A stretch of DNA of 64,000 nucleotides from Collimonas sp. OK607 (GCF_900111995.1 NZ_FOKF01000014.1:1-64000), one strand, 5' to 3'. Shown: positions 36,079 through 45,987, counted from the stretch's first letter. The notes: a model not told the origin generated them from the sequence alone. Made by a program: numbers and translations.

Positions 36079-36966
36079 ATGCACCACACAAAATCCTACG
36101 TTTACCTGGCACTGGCCATGATGCTGGTGGGCGCCAATATCGGTTTCGGCAAAGCAATCATCACCGTGATGCCGGTGGTAGTGTTCGGCCTGTTGCGCTT
36201 TGTAATCGCCGTGATCGTGATGGCGCCGCAGTTCTTCAAAGCAGCGCCGCGCCTGGAGCGCCATGAATGGCTGACGCTGTTTGGCCAGGCGTTCTTCGGT
36301 ACCTTTTTATTTACGCTGTGCATGTTGTATGGCGTGCAGCACACCACCGCTACCGCTGCGGGCGTGATTACCAGCACCTTGCCGGCAGCGGTGGCAATCC
36401 TCTCGCGTTTGATCCTCAAGGAAAGACTGCAGCCGCGCACGCTGGCCTCGATCCTGCTGGCGATCGCCGGTATCGCGGTGCTTAACCTTAGCAAGAGCGA
36501 TGGCGGCAACACCTCGGTGATCGGCAATCTGTTTGTCATGGCTGCGGTGCTGTGCGAAGCCACTTACGTGGTGCTGTCCAAACGCCTGACGCAAACCCTG
36601 TCGCCGATGCGGATTACCGCCTACAGCCACCTGTTCGGCTTGTTGCTGATGCTGCCGTTCGGCCTTACTGCCGCCCTGTCTTACGATTTCGGCCAGGTCA
36701 CGGCCGGCATGTGGATGCTGATCTTTTGGTATGCGCTGGCGGCCAGCGTGATCGCGTTCTGGCTGTGGCTGACGGGTACCAAACATGTGCAAGCCAATGT
36801 GGCGGGCATCTTCACTGCCTTGATGCCGCTGGCCGCGGCTTTTATCGGCGTGGTGTTTTTACATGAGAGTTTGAGCTGGGGGCATTTTGCAGCATTGGCG
36901 CTGGTGCTGACCGGGATTGCGGTGGCAAGTTGGCCGCAACCCATGAAAACCGTGCAAGAAGTGTAA
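36079..36966 (+). CDS. DMT-superfamily transporter (EamA type)
   Basis: A 295-aa inner-membrane protein with ten predicted helices formed by two EamA repeats (about 8-140 and 155-285). Each repeat has the typical PE/AA-rich ends, for example GVITSTLPAAVAILSRLILKERL in the first and VAGIFTALMPLAAAFIGVVFLHE in the second. Such proteins export metabolites or amino acids; the substrate cannot be told. The GGCATGTGGATG-rich start region has no strong ribosome site. It lies 172 bp before fumA and could be read through into it. Confidence 0.85.
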   Translation: MHHTKSYVYLALAMMLVGANIGFGKAIITVMPVVVFGLLRFVIAVIVMAPQFFKAAPRLERHEWLTLFGQAFFGTFLFTLCMLYGVQHTTATAAGVITSTLPAAVAILSRLILKERLQPRTLASILLAIAGIAVLNLSKSDGGNTSVIGNLFVMAAVLCEATYVVLSKRLTQTLSPMRITAYSHLFGLLLMLPFGLTAALSYDFGQVTAGMWMLIFWYALAASVIAFWLWLTGTKHVQANVAGIFTALMPLAAAFIGVVFLHESLSWGHFAALALVLTGIAVASWPQPMKTVQEV

Positions 36967-37138
36967 AATAGCGACGCTTTATTCCTTCCCGATAATTCCA
37001 ATGAGCAACATACAAGTTTCCGCGCAAAAAACATCGGCCACTCGCCGAATCGGACCTTCATGCGCCACTGAATGTACTTGTTGTAATTTCTGACCGAATA
37101 TTTTTACCGAATTCCGAATTCCATTACCGAGAAACGCC

Positions 37139-38686
37139 ATGACCACCCTCACTACAGTCAAGCAAGAAGATCTCATCGAGTCGGTAGCCGCTGCGCTCCA
37201 GTACATCAGCTATTACCATCCCGTCGACTATATCCAGCATCTGGCAAGCGCCTACGAACAGGAACAAAGTCCTGCCGCGAAAGACGCGATTGCGCAGATC
37301 CTGACCAATTCACGCATGTGCGCCGAAGGCAAGCGGCCGATCTGCCAGGACACCGGCATCGTCAACGTGTTCCTGAAAATCGGCATGGATGTGCGCTTCG
37401 AAGGCTTCAAGGGTTCGATCACCGATGCCGTCAACGAAGGCGTGCGCCGTGGTTACCTGAATCCGGACAACATGCTGCGCGCATCGATCGTGGCCGATCC
37501 GCAATTCGAACGCAAGAACACCAAAGACAACACGCCAGCCGTGGTGCACATGGAACTGGTGCCAGGCAATACGATTGACGTGCAGATCGCTGCTAAAGGC
37601 GGCGGTTCGGAAAACAAGACAAAGTTCGCCATGCTGAATCCTTCCGATTCGCTGGTCGACTGGGTCATGAAGACTGTGCCGACCATGGGCGCCGGCTGGT
37701 GCCCGCCGGGCATGCTGGGCATCGGTATCGGTGGTACTGCGGAACGGGCGATGCTGATGGCCAAGCAAGTGTTGATGGAAGATATCGACATGTACGACCT
37801 GCTCAAGCGCGGCCCGCAAAACAAGACTGAAGAATTGCGTATCGAACTGTTCCAGAAGGTCAATGCACTGGGCATCGGCGCACAAGGACTGGGCGGCCTG
37901 ACCACCGTGCTCGACGTCAAGATCATGATGCATCCGACCCATGCGGCATCGAAGCCGGTGGCGATGATTCCAAACTGCGCGGCGACCCGTCACGGTCACT
38001 TCGTGCTCGACGGTTCCGGCCCGGCCTATATGGAGCCGCCATCGTTGTCGGAATGGCCGGAAGTACATTGGGTGCCGGATACCGAGAAATCGAAACGGGT
38101 TGACCTGAATACCCTGACCAAGGAAGAAGTCGCCTCCTGGAAGCCAGGCCAGACCTTGCTGTTGAACGGCAAGATGCTGACCGGCCGCGATGCTGCGCAC
38201 AAGCGTATCCAGGACATGCTCGCCAAGGGTGAGAAGCTGCCGGTGGATTTCACTAACCGCGTGATCTATTACGTCGGACCGGTTGATCCGGTGCGCGATG
38301 AAGTGGTTGGCCCGGCTGGCCCGACTACTGCGACCCGCATGGATAAATTCACCGACATGATGCTGGAGCAAACCGGCTTGATTTCGATGATCGGCAAATC
38401 GGAGCGCGGCCCGGTCGCGATCGAATCGATCAAGAAGCACAAGTCGGCTTACCTGATGGCGGTTGGCGGCGCGGCTTACCTGGTTTCCAAGGCGATCAAG
38501 TCGGCGCAGGTGCTGGGCTTTGCCGACCTCGGCATGGAAGCGATCTACGAGTTCGACGTCAAGGACATGCCGGTAACGGTGGCGGTCGATTCCAACGGTA
38601 TTTCGGTGCACAACACCGGGCCGAAGGAATGGCAGGAAAAGATCGCGCATGCAGCGCTGTCGAAGATCCCTGTGACCGCCATCTGA
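37139..38686 (+). CDS. fumA: Fumarate hydratase class I ([4Fe-4S])
   Basis: Interconverts fumarate and malate in the TCA cycle. The 515-aa single chain joins the alpha-like part (about 1-300) and the beta-like part (about 320-510) of class I fumarases. Cluster cysteines are probably in PICQDTGIV (about 68), MIPNCAATRH (about 280) and nearby segments. The C-terminal part has YYVGPVDPVRDEVVGPAGPTTATRMD. The oxygen-sensitive class I enzyme is common in betaproteobacteria. murI follows 26 bp downstream in the same direction. Confidence 0.95.
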   Translation: MTTLTTVKQEDLIESVAAALQYISYYHPVDYIQHLASAYEQEQSPAAKDAIAQILTNSRMCAEGKRPICQDTGIVNVFLKIGMDVRFEGFKGSITDAVNEGVRRGYLNPDNMLRASIVADPQFERKNTKDNTPAVVHMELVPGNTIDVQIAAKGGGSENKTKFAMLNPSDSLVDWVMKTVPTMGAGWCPPGMLGIGIGGTAERAMLMAKQVLMEDIDMYDLLKRGPQNKTEELRIELFQKVNALGIGAQGLGGLTTVLDVKIMMHPTHAASKPVAMIPNCAATRHGHFVLDGSGPAYMEPPSLSEWPEVHWVPDTEKSKRVDLNTLTKEEVASWKPGQTLLLNGKMLTGRDAAHKRIQDMLAKGEKLPVDFTNRVIYYVGPVDPVRDEVVGPAGPTTATRMDKFTDMMLEQTGLISMIGKSERGPVAIESIKKHKSAYLMAVGGAAYLVSKAIKSAQVLGFADLGMEAIYEFDVKDMPVTVAVDSNGISVHNTGPKEWQEKIAHAALSKIPVTAI

Positions 38687-38712
38687 TTCGACTTGATTGA
38701 AGAATCAATACG

Positions 38713-39579
38713 ATGACCGGTAGCACTCAAGAAATGCCGATGGCGCAAGTTGCGCCCATCGGCATTTTTGATTCCGGCATCGGCGGTTTGTCGGTGCTGC
38801 AGCATATTCATCAGCATCTGCCGCACGAAGATCTTTTGTATTTTGCCGATTCGGCTTATGCCCCGTACGGCGACAAATCCGAAGCGGAAATTTCCGCACG
38901 CTCGCTGGCGGTGACGGAATTCCTTCTGCAAAGCGGCGTCAAGGCGCTGGTGGTTGCCTGCAATACCGCTACCACCGCCGCCATCAAGGCGATACGCAGT
39001 GCATATCCGGATTTGCCGGTGATCGGTATCGAACCCGGACTCAAACCGGCCGCCGCCCAAAGCCTGAGCAAGATCGTCGGCGTATTGGCCACCAAAGCGA
39101 CGCTACTGAGCGCCCGGTTGCTGACATTGCAACAGCAAATCAGCGCGGCCAGCGGTGTGCATTTCGAACTGCAGGCCTGCGTCGGCCTGGTCGACCAGAT
39201 TGAAAAAGGCGAATTGCGCTCTGCCCAAACCGCACTTTTGCTGCGACGTTATATCAGTCCGTTGATAAAACAAGGCGCCGATACGCTGGTGCTCGGCTGT
39301 ACCCACTATCCGTTCGTCCGGCCGTTGATCGAGGAAATCGTTGGCGAGCTGACATCCCAGCCAGTCGCCGTTATCGATACCGGCGCTGCGGTCAGCCGGC
39401 AGCTGGTAAAGATATTGACTGAAAACAAACTGCTGCGCACTTCCCCGCGTGCGGGCCAGGTGAACGCCTTCACCAGCGGTAGCCAGTCGGCCCTGACGAC
39501 CGCGTTTGTCAACTTGCTGCAGCTGCATCCGCCGGTGTCGATGGTGGGTACAATCGGTCAGCCCGCAGGAATTTCATAA
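38713..39579 (+). CDS. murI: Glutamate racemase
   Basis: Makes D-glutamate for peptidoglycan. The 288-aa product has IGIFDSGIGGLSVLQ (about 16-30) with the substrate-binding Asp-Ser, the catalytic cysteine in LVVACNTATTAAI (about 80) and the second catalytic cysteine in LVLGCTHYPFVRPL (about 193). The first ATG at 38713 gives a short extra N-terminus; a later ATG in PMAQVAPIG is also possible. It lies directly after fumA and is probably co-transcribed with it. Confidence 0.95.
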   Translation: MTGSTQEMPMAQVAPIGIFDSGIGGLSVLQHIHQHLPHEDLLYFADSAYAPYGDKSEAEISARSLAVTEFLLQSGVKALVVACNTATTAAIKAIRSAYPDLPVIGIEPGLKPAAAQSLSKIVGVLATKATLLSARLLTLQQQISAASGVHFELQACVGLVDQIEKGELRSAQTALLLRRYISPLIKQGADTLVLGCTHYPFVRPLIEEIVGELTSQPVAVIDTGAAVSRQLVKILTENKLLRTSPRAGQVNAFTSGSQSALTTAFVNLLQLHPPVSMVGTIGQPAGIS

Positions 39580-39680
39580 AAACCGATAAATTAATTTGCC
39601 AAGCGGCGGGCAAGTTTGTATAATTGCCAGCTGCCTTAGTGCTGAATAAGCATGATGGTAATTGCAGTAGTACAGCAATG

Positions 39681-39756
39681 GTGGCTGTAGCTCAGTTGGT
39701 AGAGTCCAGGATTGTGATTCCTGTTGTCGTGGGTTCGAGCCCCATCAGCCACCCCA
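39681..39756 (+). tRNA. tRNA-His (GUG)
   Basis: Starts GTGGCTGTAGCTCAG, with the anticodon GTG in ATTGTGATT, T-loop GGTTCGAGCC, and ends CAGCCACCCCA with an encoded CCA. The first base pairs as expected for histidine tRNAs, which receive an extra G at the 5' end. 76 nt. Confidence 0.95.
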
Positions 39757-39831
39757 ACTAATTCAATAAAATCAAATAGTTACACAATATTTGATTTTCA
39801 TGTCGTAAAACAGCGACATACATGATTTACT

Positions 39832-39861
39832 AAAAAGCCCATCCATCCGATGGGCTTTTTT
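39832..39861 (+). terminator. Terminator after tRNA-His
   Basis: AAAAAGCCCATC pairs with GATGGGCTTTTTT around a short loop and ends in T6. The A run on the other side lets it also end the leftward LysE gene (39906). Confidence 0.88.
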
Positions 39862-39905
39862 GCGTTTATGCGCGGCAATCCCGCAACCGTGATTTGTCGT
39901 GATCT

Positions 39906-40547
39906 TCAGGCACTGCGCTTAACAAAAAACAGCGCCGTCCCCACTCCCATCAGCAGTCCGCCAAAAAAACGGTTCTGTTTCTTTACTGCGCGCGCATCAC
40001 GAAAATAACCTTGCATGGTCGATGCGGCAAAGGCGTAGCTGTGCATCACCACCAGATCGACTGTACACATGGTCGCGGCAAGCAGCAGCAACTGCGGCAG
40101 CAAAGGACTTTCGCCGCTGATGAACTGCGGCAGGACGGCCACCATGAAAATAATCCCCTTGGGATTGGTGGCATTGGTCATGAACCCCAACAGCATGCGC
40201 TTGCGCATGGTTGGCGGTGTCGCATGCATGGCCGGCTCAGGCTGCTGAAGCGCAGCGGCGTCCACCTTGGCCCGCCATTGGCTCAAGCCCAGGTAAATCA
40301 GATAGAGCGCGCCGACAGTCTTGACTACCGTGAACATGGTCTCGGAAGCCAGCAAGATCGAACCCACTCCGGCACCCGCAACAAAGAGAATCAACAACAG
40401 ACCCAACTGTAAGCCGGCAATGGTGGCGGAAGTTCTCTTTACTCCATACGACAAGCCATGCGACATCGACAACACTGCGCCGGAGCCGGGAGAAATGGCA
40501 ATCAGCCAGCAAGCGGCAAAGAAGGTAAACCAGGTATGAAAATTCAT
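39906..40547 (-). CDS. LysE/RhtB-family amino-acid exporter
   Basis: A 213-aa inner-membrane protein with about six helices. The N-terminal motif ISPGSGAVLSMSHGLSYGVKR (about 15-35) and LGASxLIYLG-type segment GALYLIYLGLSQW (about 68-80) are typical of the RhtB group; TNATNPKGIIFMVAVLPQF (about 120) is the second signature. It probably exports amino acids such as homoserine or threonine. The frame opens at 40649, but the ATG at 40547 begins the first helix. A second, distinct member lies at 43874-44530. Confidence 0.87.
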   Translation of the reverse strand: MNFHTWFTFFAACWLIAISPGSGAVLSMSHGLSYGVKRTSATIAGLQLGLLLILFVAGAGVGSILLASETMFTVVKTVGALYLIYLGLSQWRAKVDAAALQQPEPAMHATPPTMRKRMLLGFMTNATNPKGIIFMVAVLPQFISGESPLLPQLLLLAATMCTVDLVVMHSYAFAASTMQGYFRDARAVKKQNRFFGGLLMGVGTALFFVKRSA

Positions 40548-40870
40548 GATCGGGAAAAAACGATAAAAAAATAGCGGTAAAAATCGGCGGCAGAAGGTTA
40601 ACTGCAATTCTTCGTTATCTGCTTCGAGTCGGACGCGACAGGATATCACTACCCGCCAATACTGGCTGCAGAGCCTATTCCGGCGCTCACCATCCCCTCA
40701 TACGCGGCTACATATTCGACAAATTCCATCCAATTCCGTCAATCAATCTGATTTTTGTCAAAAAATTTCTACCCCGACAAGAAGCATCAAACAACGCTGG
40801 GAGCGCTGCGGCAAATTAGCCACAAGGCCTTTAATTGATTGCCCCCACGCCGTTCTTATTTTTCAGAAAC

Positions 40871-40884
40871 TTGAGCTAAGTCAA
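40871..40884. promoter_or_regulatory. FNR/ANR-like site upstream of the porin
   Basis: TTGAGCTAAGTCAA fits the FNR half-site pair TTGA-N6-TCAA, about 72 bp before the porin start. The rest of the 408-bp gap (40548-40955) has no gene. Regulation by oxygen is inference only. Confidence 0.4.
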
Positions 40885-40955
40885 GGCCGTACGCTGACCA
40901 ATGGAAGCACTCTGAACCGTCGTACCTAAAATTATTCTATAACGATGGAGACCCT

Positions 40956-42539
40956 ATGACTTTCAAATTAAAGCCGTCGCGAACGGCGCTGGCCGTCGCA
41001 TTTTCGATTCCCTCACTGACGCTTTGCGGTACCGCCTTGGCCGATCCGGCAACCGACGCCCGCATCGAAGCTTTGGAACAACAGGTAAAGACGTTGATGA
41101 CAAAGCTTGAGCAGGTGTCCGAGAAACAAGAAGCACCTGCCGATGCCGCACCAACCAAAGTGGCATCTGCCATGCCACAGGCGTTAACCGACCGCGCCAG
41201 GAAATTTTTCGAGGCGATTAAAGACGTTGAATTCTATGGCAACCTGGATGTATCGCTAGACGGCAGCACCAAGGGGTTGAAGAATTCCTATAACGATGTG
41301 GGCGGCGGCCGGGTTGTCTCTCCGGTTGGACAGAACGGCTGGCAAGGCGATCTGTCCACCAACCTTTCCTATGTCGGCATACGCGGCAAACATCCGATCA
41401 ACGATACCTTGTCGCTGGTATATCAACTGGAAACGCAAATCGACGTCACCGCTACCGCCGGCTCGTCCAATTCCACCAGTGCGCAGGACACGACCGTCAA
41501 AGGCGCGCTGACCTCGCGCAACAGCTATCTCGGCCTGGCCGATGCCAGATGGGGCGCGGTTAAGCTAGGGAAGACCGACGCTCCCTACAAGACTTCCACC
41601 GCCCGCATGAACCCGTTCTCCGGCATGTGGGGCGACTACTCCGTCATCATGGGTAATACCGGCGGCGACAACCGCGTCGAATTCGGGACCCGTCTTGATC
41701 ATGCGCTGTGGTACGAATCGCCTAAGTGGCGTGGATGGAGTTTTAATGCACTGATATCGCCGGGCCAGAACCGCGGTTACGAAAACTCAATCCAGGCCAG
41801 CGGCGAATCCAGCTGCACCGGCGGCAATATCCCAGGCAGCGGCGGCGGTGCGATCACTTGCAACGACGGCAGCTACGGTAGCGCCTACAGCGCCAGCGTT
41901 TCTTATGAAAACGGGCCGCTGTATGTGACTGGGGCTTATGAACTGCATTCCAGGGTCAACCGCACCGGCGATGTCGCCGGGACGCCGCAAGCACTGGCAG
42001 ATCCGACCGGGCTGGATCAGAACGACGTCGGCAACGAGTACGCTTACAAGATCGGCGCCCAATATTCGTTCCCGACAAAGACTACTGTCAGCGCCATCTA
42101 CGAGGTCATGCGCAGGAATATCCCGGCTTACCTGGCCGAGCAAAACGAGCGCTCACGCAACGGTTACTGGCTGGCGTTGACGCAAGACCTGACGCCGGAC
42201 GACAGCTTATCCATTGGCTGGGCGCATGCCAACGCTAGTCCGGGAGATCCGGGGCAGCACAATACCAGCCCGGTTGACGGCATAGGTACGATCAATCCGG
42301 ACAATGCCGCCAACATGTACACGGTGGCGTATAAACACAAGATCGACAAGCAAACCACCTGGTATGCGAACTATGCGGTGACTGCCAATCACGCGTTAGC
42401 CCACTACGACCTCGGTGCCGGCGGGCGCGGCGTGACTGCCGATTGCCACGATGGCCAGACGATCGCATCGGGTGCGCCGAACTGTTATGCAGGTGGCCGT
42501 TTGCAAGGCGTATCGGCCGGTGTGAACTATAAGTTCTGA
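40956..42539 (+). CDS. Outer-membrane porin (Gram-negative porin family)
   Basis: A 527-aa exported protein with a signal peptide (about 1-29, cleavage after TALA), then a short coiled coil (DARIEALEQQVKTLMTKLEQV, about 32-52) that may tie the trimer to the cell wall. A 16-18-strand barrel follows, starting VEFYGNLDVSLDGS. It ends with GVSAGVNYKF, the terminal phenylalanine needed for outer-membrane insertion. It is longer than usual betaproteobacterial porins owing to the N-terminal coil. GATGGAGACCC precedes the ATG. Confidence 0.88.
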   Translation: MTFKLKPSRTALAVAFSIPSLTLCGTALADPATDARIEALEQQVKTLMTKLEQVSEKQEAPADAAPTKVASAMPQALTDRARKFFEAIKDVEFYGNLDVSLDGSTKGLKNSYNDVGGGRVVSPVGQNGWQGDLSTNLSYVGIRGKHPINDTLSLVYQLETQIDVTATAGSSNSTSAQDTTVKGALTSRNSYLGLADARWGAVKLGKTDAPYKTSTARMNPFSGMWGDYSVIMGNTGGDNRVEFGTRLDHALWYESPKWRGWSFNALISPGQNRGYENSIQASGESSCTGGNIPGSGGGAITCNDGSYGSAYSASVSYENGPLYVTGAYELHSRVNRTGDVAGTPQALADPTGLDQNDVGNEYAYKIGAQYSFPTKTTVSAIYEVMRRNIPAYLAEQNERSRNGYWLALTQDLTPDDSLSIGWAHANASPGDPGQHNTSPVDGIGTINPDNAANMYTVAYKHKIDKQTTWYANYAVTANHALAHYDLGAGGRGVTADCHDGQTIASGAPNCYAGGRLQGVSAGVNYKF

Positions 42540-42568
42540 TTGCCGCTTAACGGTAAAAATAGGAAGGA

Positions 42569-42602
42569 CGTAGGGTGGGCACGCTTTTGTGCCCACCCTA
42601 CG
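42569..42602. repeat. GTAGGGTGGGC palindromic repeat, copy 1
   Basis: CGTAGGGTGGGCAC is followed after six bases by its exact complement. It sits between the convergent ends of the porin and cfa genes. A larger relative is at 56816-56882. Confidence 0.8.
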
Positions 42603-42605
42603 CGG

Positions 42606-43775
42606 CTATCGCACCGAACGATAGGGCTGGCTGCGTCCGCGCTTGCTTAGCACCAGTTGCCAGAGTTGTCCCTGGCCTGAACGGAAAAACCCGGCCGAAG
42701 AAAGTATGAAATATTTCCACATGCGATAGAAACGTTCGTCGTATTTAGCTGACAGCTGCGGCCACGCCCGTTCGAAATTGTCCCACCAGGCCATCAGTGT
42801 AAGATCGTAGTCGCGGCCGAAATTGTGCCAGTCCTCAACCAAAAAGCGCCCTTCCAGAACCTCCGTGATTTCGCTGGCGGACGGCAAATGGCCGTTAGGA
42901 AAAATGTACTTGTCGAGCCAGACGTCCCGTTTCTTTTCGGTCACGTAATTGCCGATGGTATGCAACAGAAACAAGCCCTCTGGCGCCAGCAGTTTTCCCG
43001 TAACATCGAAGTAAGTGGCGTAATTTTTTGCACCAACGTGCTCGAACATGCCGACTGAAACAATCTTGTCGTATTGCCCGTCAAGCTGCCGATAATCTGT
43101 CAGCTCGATTTTTACGGGCAGTCCGGCACAACGTTCTTGCGCGAGTTTTTGCTGCTCTTTCGAAATCGTGATGCCAACCACTTCAACCTGATAATTTTCA
43201 GCGGCATAGCGCGCCAGGCCACCCCACCCGCAGCCGATATCCAGCAGGCGTTCGCCCGGTTTCAATTCCAGCTTCTGGCAAATCAATTCCAGCTTATGCT
43301 GCTGCGCTTCTTCAAGATTGCTAGCGCGCGCCCAATAGCCGCAGGAATACATCATGTTCGAATCAAGCATGCTTTCGAACAGATCGTTGCCGATGTCGTA
43401 GTGCTGCTCGCCGACCTGGAATGCGCGGCTTCTGGTTTGCAGGTTGAAGAAATTCTGTCGCAGGATTTCCAGGAAAAATTTGATCTTTGCGAGGCCGACA
43501 ACCGTTTGCTCAAGATCGTGGCTGGTGACCCGGAAGAAGAACTCATCCAGGCTGGCGCAATCCCAGTCACCATCCATATACGACTCGCCGAGACCGAGCT
43601 CCCATGTCGAAAACATCTTTTGAAAGAAAATCGGATTGTGGATTTGCATATCCCATGGCCGCTCGCCATTCAACCGGATGTCCGCATGTTCAAACAGCTG
43701 ACGGATGATCTTTGGCGCGTTTGCATCCATATCGAATGCTGCCGGGATGGTCTTGCCGACTTCCACTTTATCCAT
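42606..43775 (-). CDS. cfa: Cyclopropane-fatty-acyl-phospholipid synthase
   Basis: Adds a methylene group from S-adenosylmethionine to unsaturated acyl chains of membrane lipids. The 389-aa protein has an N-terminal lipid-associated domain, GEQHYDIGNDLFESML (about 122-137), the SAM site LLDIGCGWGGLARYAAE (about 178-194) and the MFEHVGAKNY segment (about 250), all typical of the family. It ends four bases after the palindromic repeat. A LysE-type gene follows upstream in the same direction. Confidence 0.95.
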   Translation of the reverse strand: MDKVEVGKTIPAAFDMDANAPKIIRQLFEHADIRLNGERPWDMQIHNPIFFQKMFSTWELGLGESYMDGDWDCASLDEFFFRVTSHDLEQTVVGLAKIKFFLEILRQNFFNLQTRSRAFQVGEQHYDIGNDLFESMLDSNMMYSCGYWARASNLEEAQQHKLELICQKLELKPGERLLDIGCGWGGLARYAAENYQVEVVGITISKEQQKLAQERCAGLPVKIELTDYRQLDGQYDKIVSVGMFEHVGAKNYATYFDVTGKLLAPEGLFLLHTIGNYVTEKKRDVWLDKYIFPNGHLPSASEITEVLEGRFLVEDWHNFGRDYDLTLMAWWDNFERAWPQLSAKYDERFYRMWKYFILSSAGFFRSGQGQLWQLVLSKRGRSQPYRSVR

Positions 43776-43873
43776 GTAATACTTCCTTCCAAGGTAGCGT
43801 TACGGAACAGCCTTTTTTATCGATGCAAACGGAGAGATGATCAGGTTGGTTATCGGCTACGAACGGTTTGACT

Positions 43874-44530
43874 TCAGCTAGCAGGACGCCGCAGGAACGC
43901 CAGCAGCAGACCAAATCCGATCATCAGCGAACCACTGGCGCGGTTGAACCAGCGGAACCGTCCGCCGGCATTGGTGAGTGTCCCTAGCCTGGTGCCGATA
44001 GCGGCGTAGATGGCGATCGCTATCAGTTCAAACAACAGGAAGGTTGCGCCCAACACGATGAAGCTGGTCGTATAGGCTGAACGATCGACGAATTGGGGAA
44101 AGAACGCTGTGAAGACCAGGATCGCCTTGGGGTTTCCGGCCGCTACCAGGAATTCCTGCTTGGCTAACCGGCGCAACTTGTCAGCCGGAAGTTCGAGGCG
44201 AGTTTTAGCATTATTGGCATTGCTGGTGGATCCCGACAGCTCGATCGGAGCAGAACGGAACAGTTTTATGCCCAGCCATACCAGGTAAGCGGCGCCGGCA
44301 AATTTCAATATCGTGAATAGCGTTTCCGACGCAATCAGCAGCGCCCCCAAGCCAAAGCCTGAGATGGCGATCATGACCGCAAAGGCCAGCAATCGCCCGA
44401 ACGCAGCAAGAATGGAGTAACGCATGCCATCGCTCGCGCCGTTGGATAAGGACAGCACGTTATTCGGACCGAACGCCATATTTATGGCGAAGCAGGCCGG
44501 GACGAAAAGCCAGTAATTTTGAAATGACAT
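43874..44530 (-). CDS. LysE-family translocator
   Basis: A 218-aa membrane protein with about six helices. FGPNNVLSLSNGASDGMRYS (about 21-40) is the LysE/RhtB N-terminal motif, and FAGAAYLVWLGIKLF and VAAGNPKAILVFTAFFPQF are the two other conserved segments. It likely exports an amino acid or related compound. It differs from the exporter at 39906-40547 in sequence and has a 98-bp gap to cfa. The 199-bp gap upstream (44531-44729) has no gene. Confidence 0.87.
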   Translation of the reverse strand: MSFQNYWLFVPACFAINMAFGPNNVLSLSNGASDGMRYSILAAFGRLLAFAVMIAISGFGLGALLIASETLFTILKFAGAAYLVWLGIKLFRSAPIELSGSTSNANNAKTRLELPADKLRRLAKQEFLVAAGNPKAILVFTAFFPQFVDRSAYTTSFIVLGATFLLFELIAIAIYAAIGTRLGTLTNAGGRFRWFNRASGSLMIGFGLLLAFLRRPAS

Positions 44531-44729
44531 GGCAAATATCTCTGTTTAGAATTTCAACCAACACGCTCTAATAATTCAAGCCGGTTTTAGAACCGGTCTG
44601 CGGTAAATATACGCGTTAATCCGGCGATTGGCACATCGTTCTTTACAACGAAACCGGCAAAGTATTCAATATTAGCAGCCTCCTCCGCTGTAACTGGCCG
44701 CGCGTGTCAGCCCCGCCTATGGGCCACAC

Positions 44730-45578
44730 TTATCTCATATCTAGCGGAGTGCTCCGAAGCGGCGGTGAAAATGCCTGGTCAAGCTCCACCAGATCCTGCG
44801 CCGTGAGCACGATATCCAGCGACGCGTGATTCTCGCGGACGTGCGCCGGATCGACGGCCTTTGGAATCGCAATGACATGTTCCTGCCGCAGCAGCCATGC
44901 CAAAGCTATCTGGGCCGGGCTGGCGTCATGGCGCCGGGCGATCTCTTTCAGGTGCGGATTGTTCAGCAGTCGCCGCTGCTCGGTCGCCGCAGACTCAAGT
45001 GGCGAGTACGCCATCACGGGTATAGCGTGTTTGCGGCACCAGGGCAGCAAGTCCCATTCAGGGCCGCGCCGCATCAGGTTGTAAAGCACCTGGTTGGCCG
45101 CGATCTGGTCGCCGCCGGGCAATGCGCTCGCTTCTTGCATATCGTTTCTGTCGAAATTACTGACACCGAAATCGCGTATTTTTCCTGCATTCTTGAGTAA
45201 CTCGAACGCTTCAAGCGTTTCCGCCAGCGGAACCGAACCGCGCCAATGCAGCAGGTAGAGATCGAGATAATCCGTGCCGAGCCGCCGCAAGCTGCGCTCG
45301 CAAGCGGCCTGCACTCCACGTCGATCAGCGTTGTGCGGATATACCTTGCTGACCAGGAACACATCGGCACGCCGTCCGTGGATTGCCTTGCCCACAATTT
45401 CTTCGGCGCCGCCATCGGCATACATCTCTGCCGTGTCGATCAGGTTCATACCGAGATCCATGCCTAATCGCAGCGCATCAATCTCTCGCTTTTTCTGAAC
45501 CGGATCCTCACCCATGTACCAGGTCCCCTGTCCCAATACCGGAATTGCGCCACCGGATGGTAAAAGCAACGTTTTCAT
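44730..45578 (-). CDS. Aldo/keto reductase
   Basis: An NADPH-dependent oxidoreductase of 282 aa with the (beta/alpha)8 fold. The catalytic tetrad is visible: Asp and Tyr in NLIDTAEMYADGGAEE (about 50-65), Lys in FLVSKVYPHNA (about 84) and His in LYLLHWRG (about 118). NADPH-binding residues lie in the C-terminal AIPKAVDPAHVREN. The family reduces a wide range of aldehydes and ketones; the substrate is unknown. It is single, with the start ATG at 45578 and a fragment of another gene beyond. Confidence 0.88.
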   Translation of the reverse strand: MKTLLLPSGGAIPVLGQGTWYMGEDPVQKKREIDALRLGMDLGMNLIDTAEMYADGGAEEIVGKAIHGRRADVFLVSKVYPHNADRRGVQAACERSLRRLGTDYLDLYLLHWRGSVPLAETLEAFELLKNAGKIRDFGVSNFDRNDMQEASALPGGDQIAANQVLYNLMRRGPEWDLLPWCRKHAIPVMAYSPLESAATEQRRLLNNPHLKEIARRHDASPAQIALAWLLRQEHVIAIPKAVDPAHVRENHASLDIVLTAQDLVELDQAFSPPLRSTPLDMR

Positions 45579-45675
45579 TGTCGATTCAATTTGAAAGAGA
45601 AAAAAGAAATCTTAAACCCGCTTTGCATGCACATGGTACGGTGAAACGCGCGATCTTGGCGCGGGCGCATTATTT

Positions 45676-45987
45676 TTGCCGACTACGCAAGCCAAGGCCC
45701 GGCTGGTGATGGCTTTGCCGGAGCGGCAGGTGCCAGACCCGCTAGTGGCGTGGGAGGGGGATAACGATACCTTCAAGAAGAAGGCATATATGGAGGCGTA
45801 CGGGCGGAGGATGTGGCGCGAACGGCTGGCAGTGGATCCGGCATTCGCAGCCGGGTTCAGGCAGAAACTGGCTGACGATCCGGCATTTGCTAAAGATCCG
45901 GCGCTAAGGCATCGGTATGCCGGATATAACTTCTTTCTGAATTTACTTCTGTACGTTGCCGATTTTTTTCGACAAATAAAAGCGTAA
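45676..45987 (+). pseudogene. M14-type peptidase C-terminal fragment
   Basis: The 103-codon frame reads LPERQVPDPLVAWEGDNDTF then FRQKLADDPAFAKDPALRH, which resembles the C-terminal end of large M14-type carboxypeptidases of betaproteobacteria. The catalytic zinc domain is absent, and the last 20 residues differ from the usual tail. A remnant after deletion is the simplest view. The aldo/keto reductase promoter region lies just to the left. Confidence 0.45.

Noticed and set aside
37310-38650. A 446-codon leftward frame opposite fumA
   Set aside because: His/Arg-rich shadow of a conserved enzyme gene.
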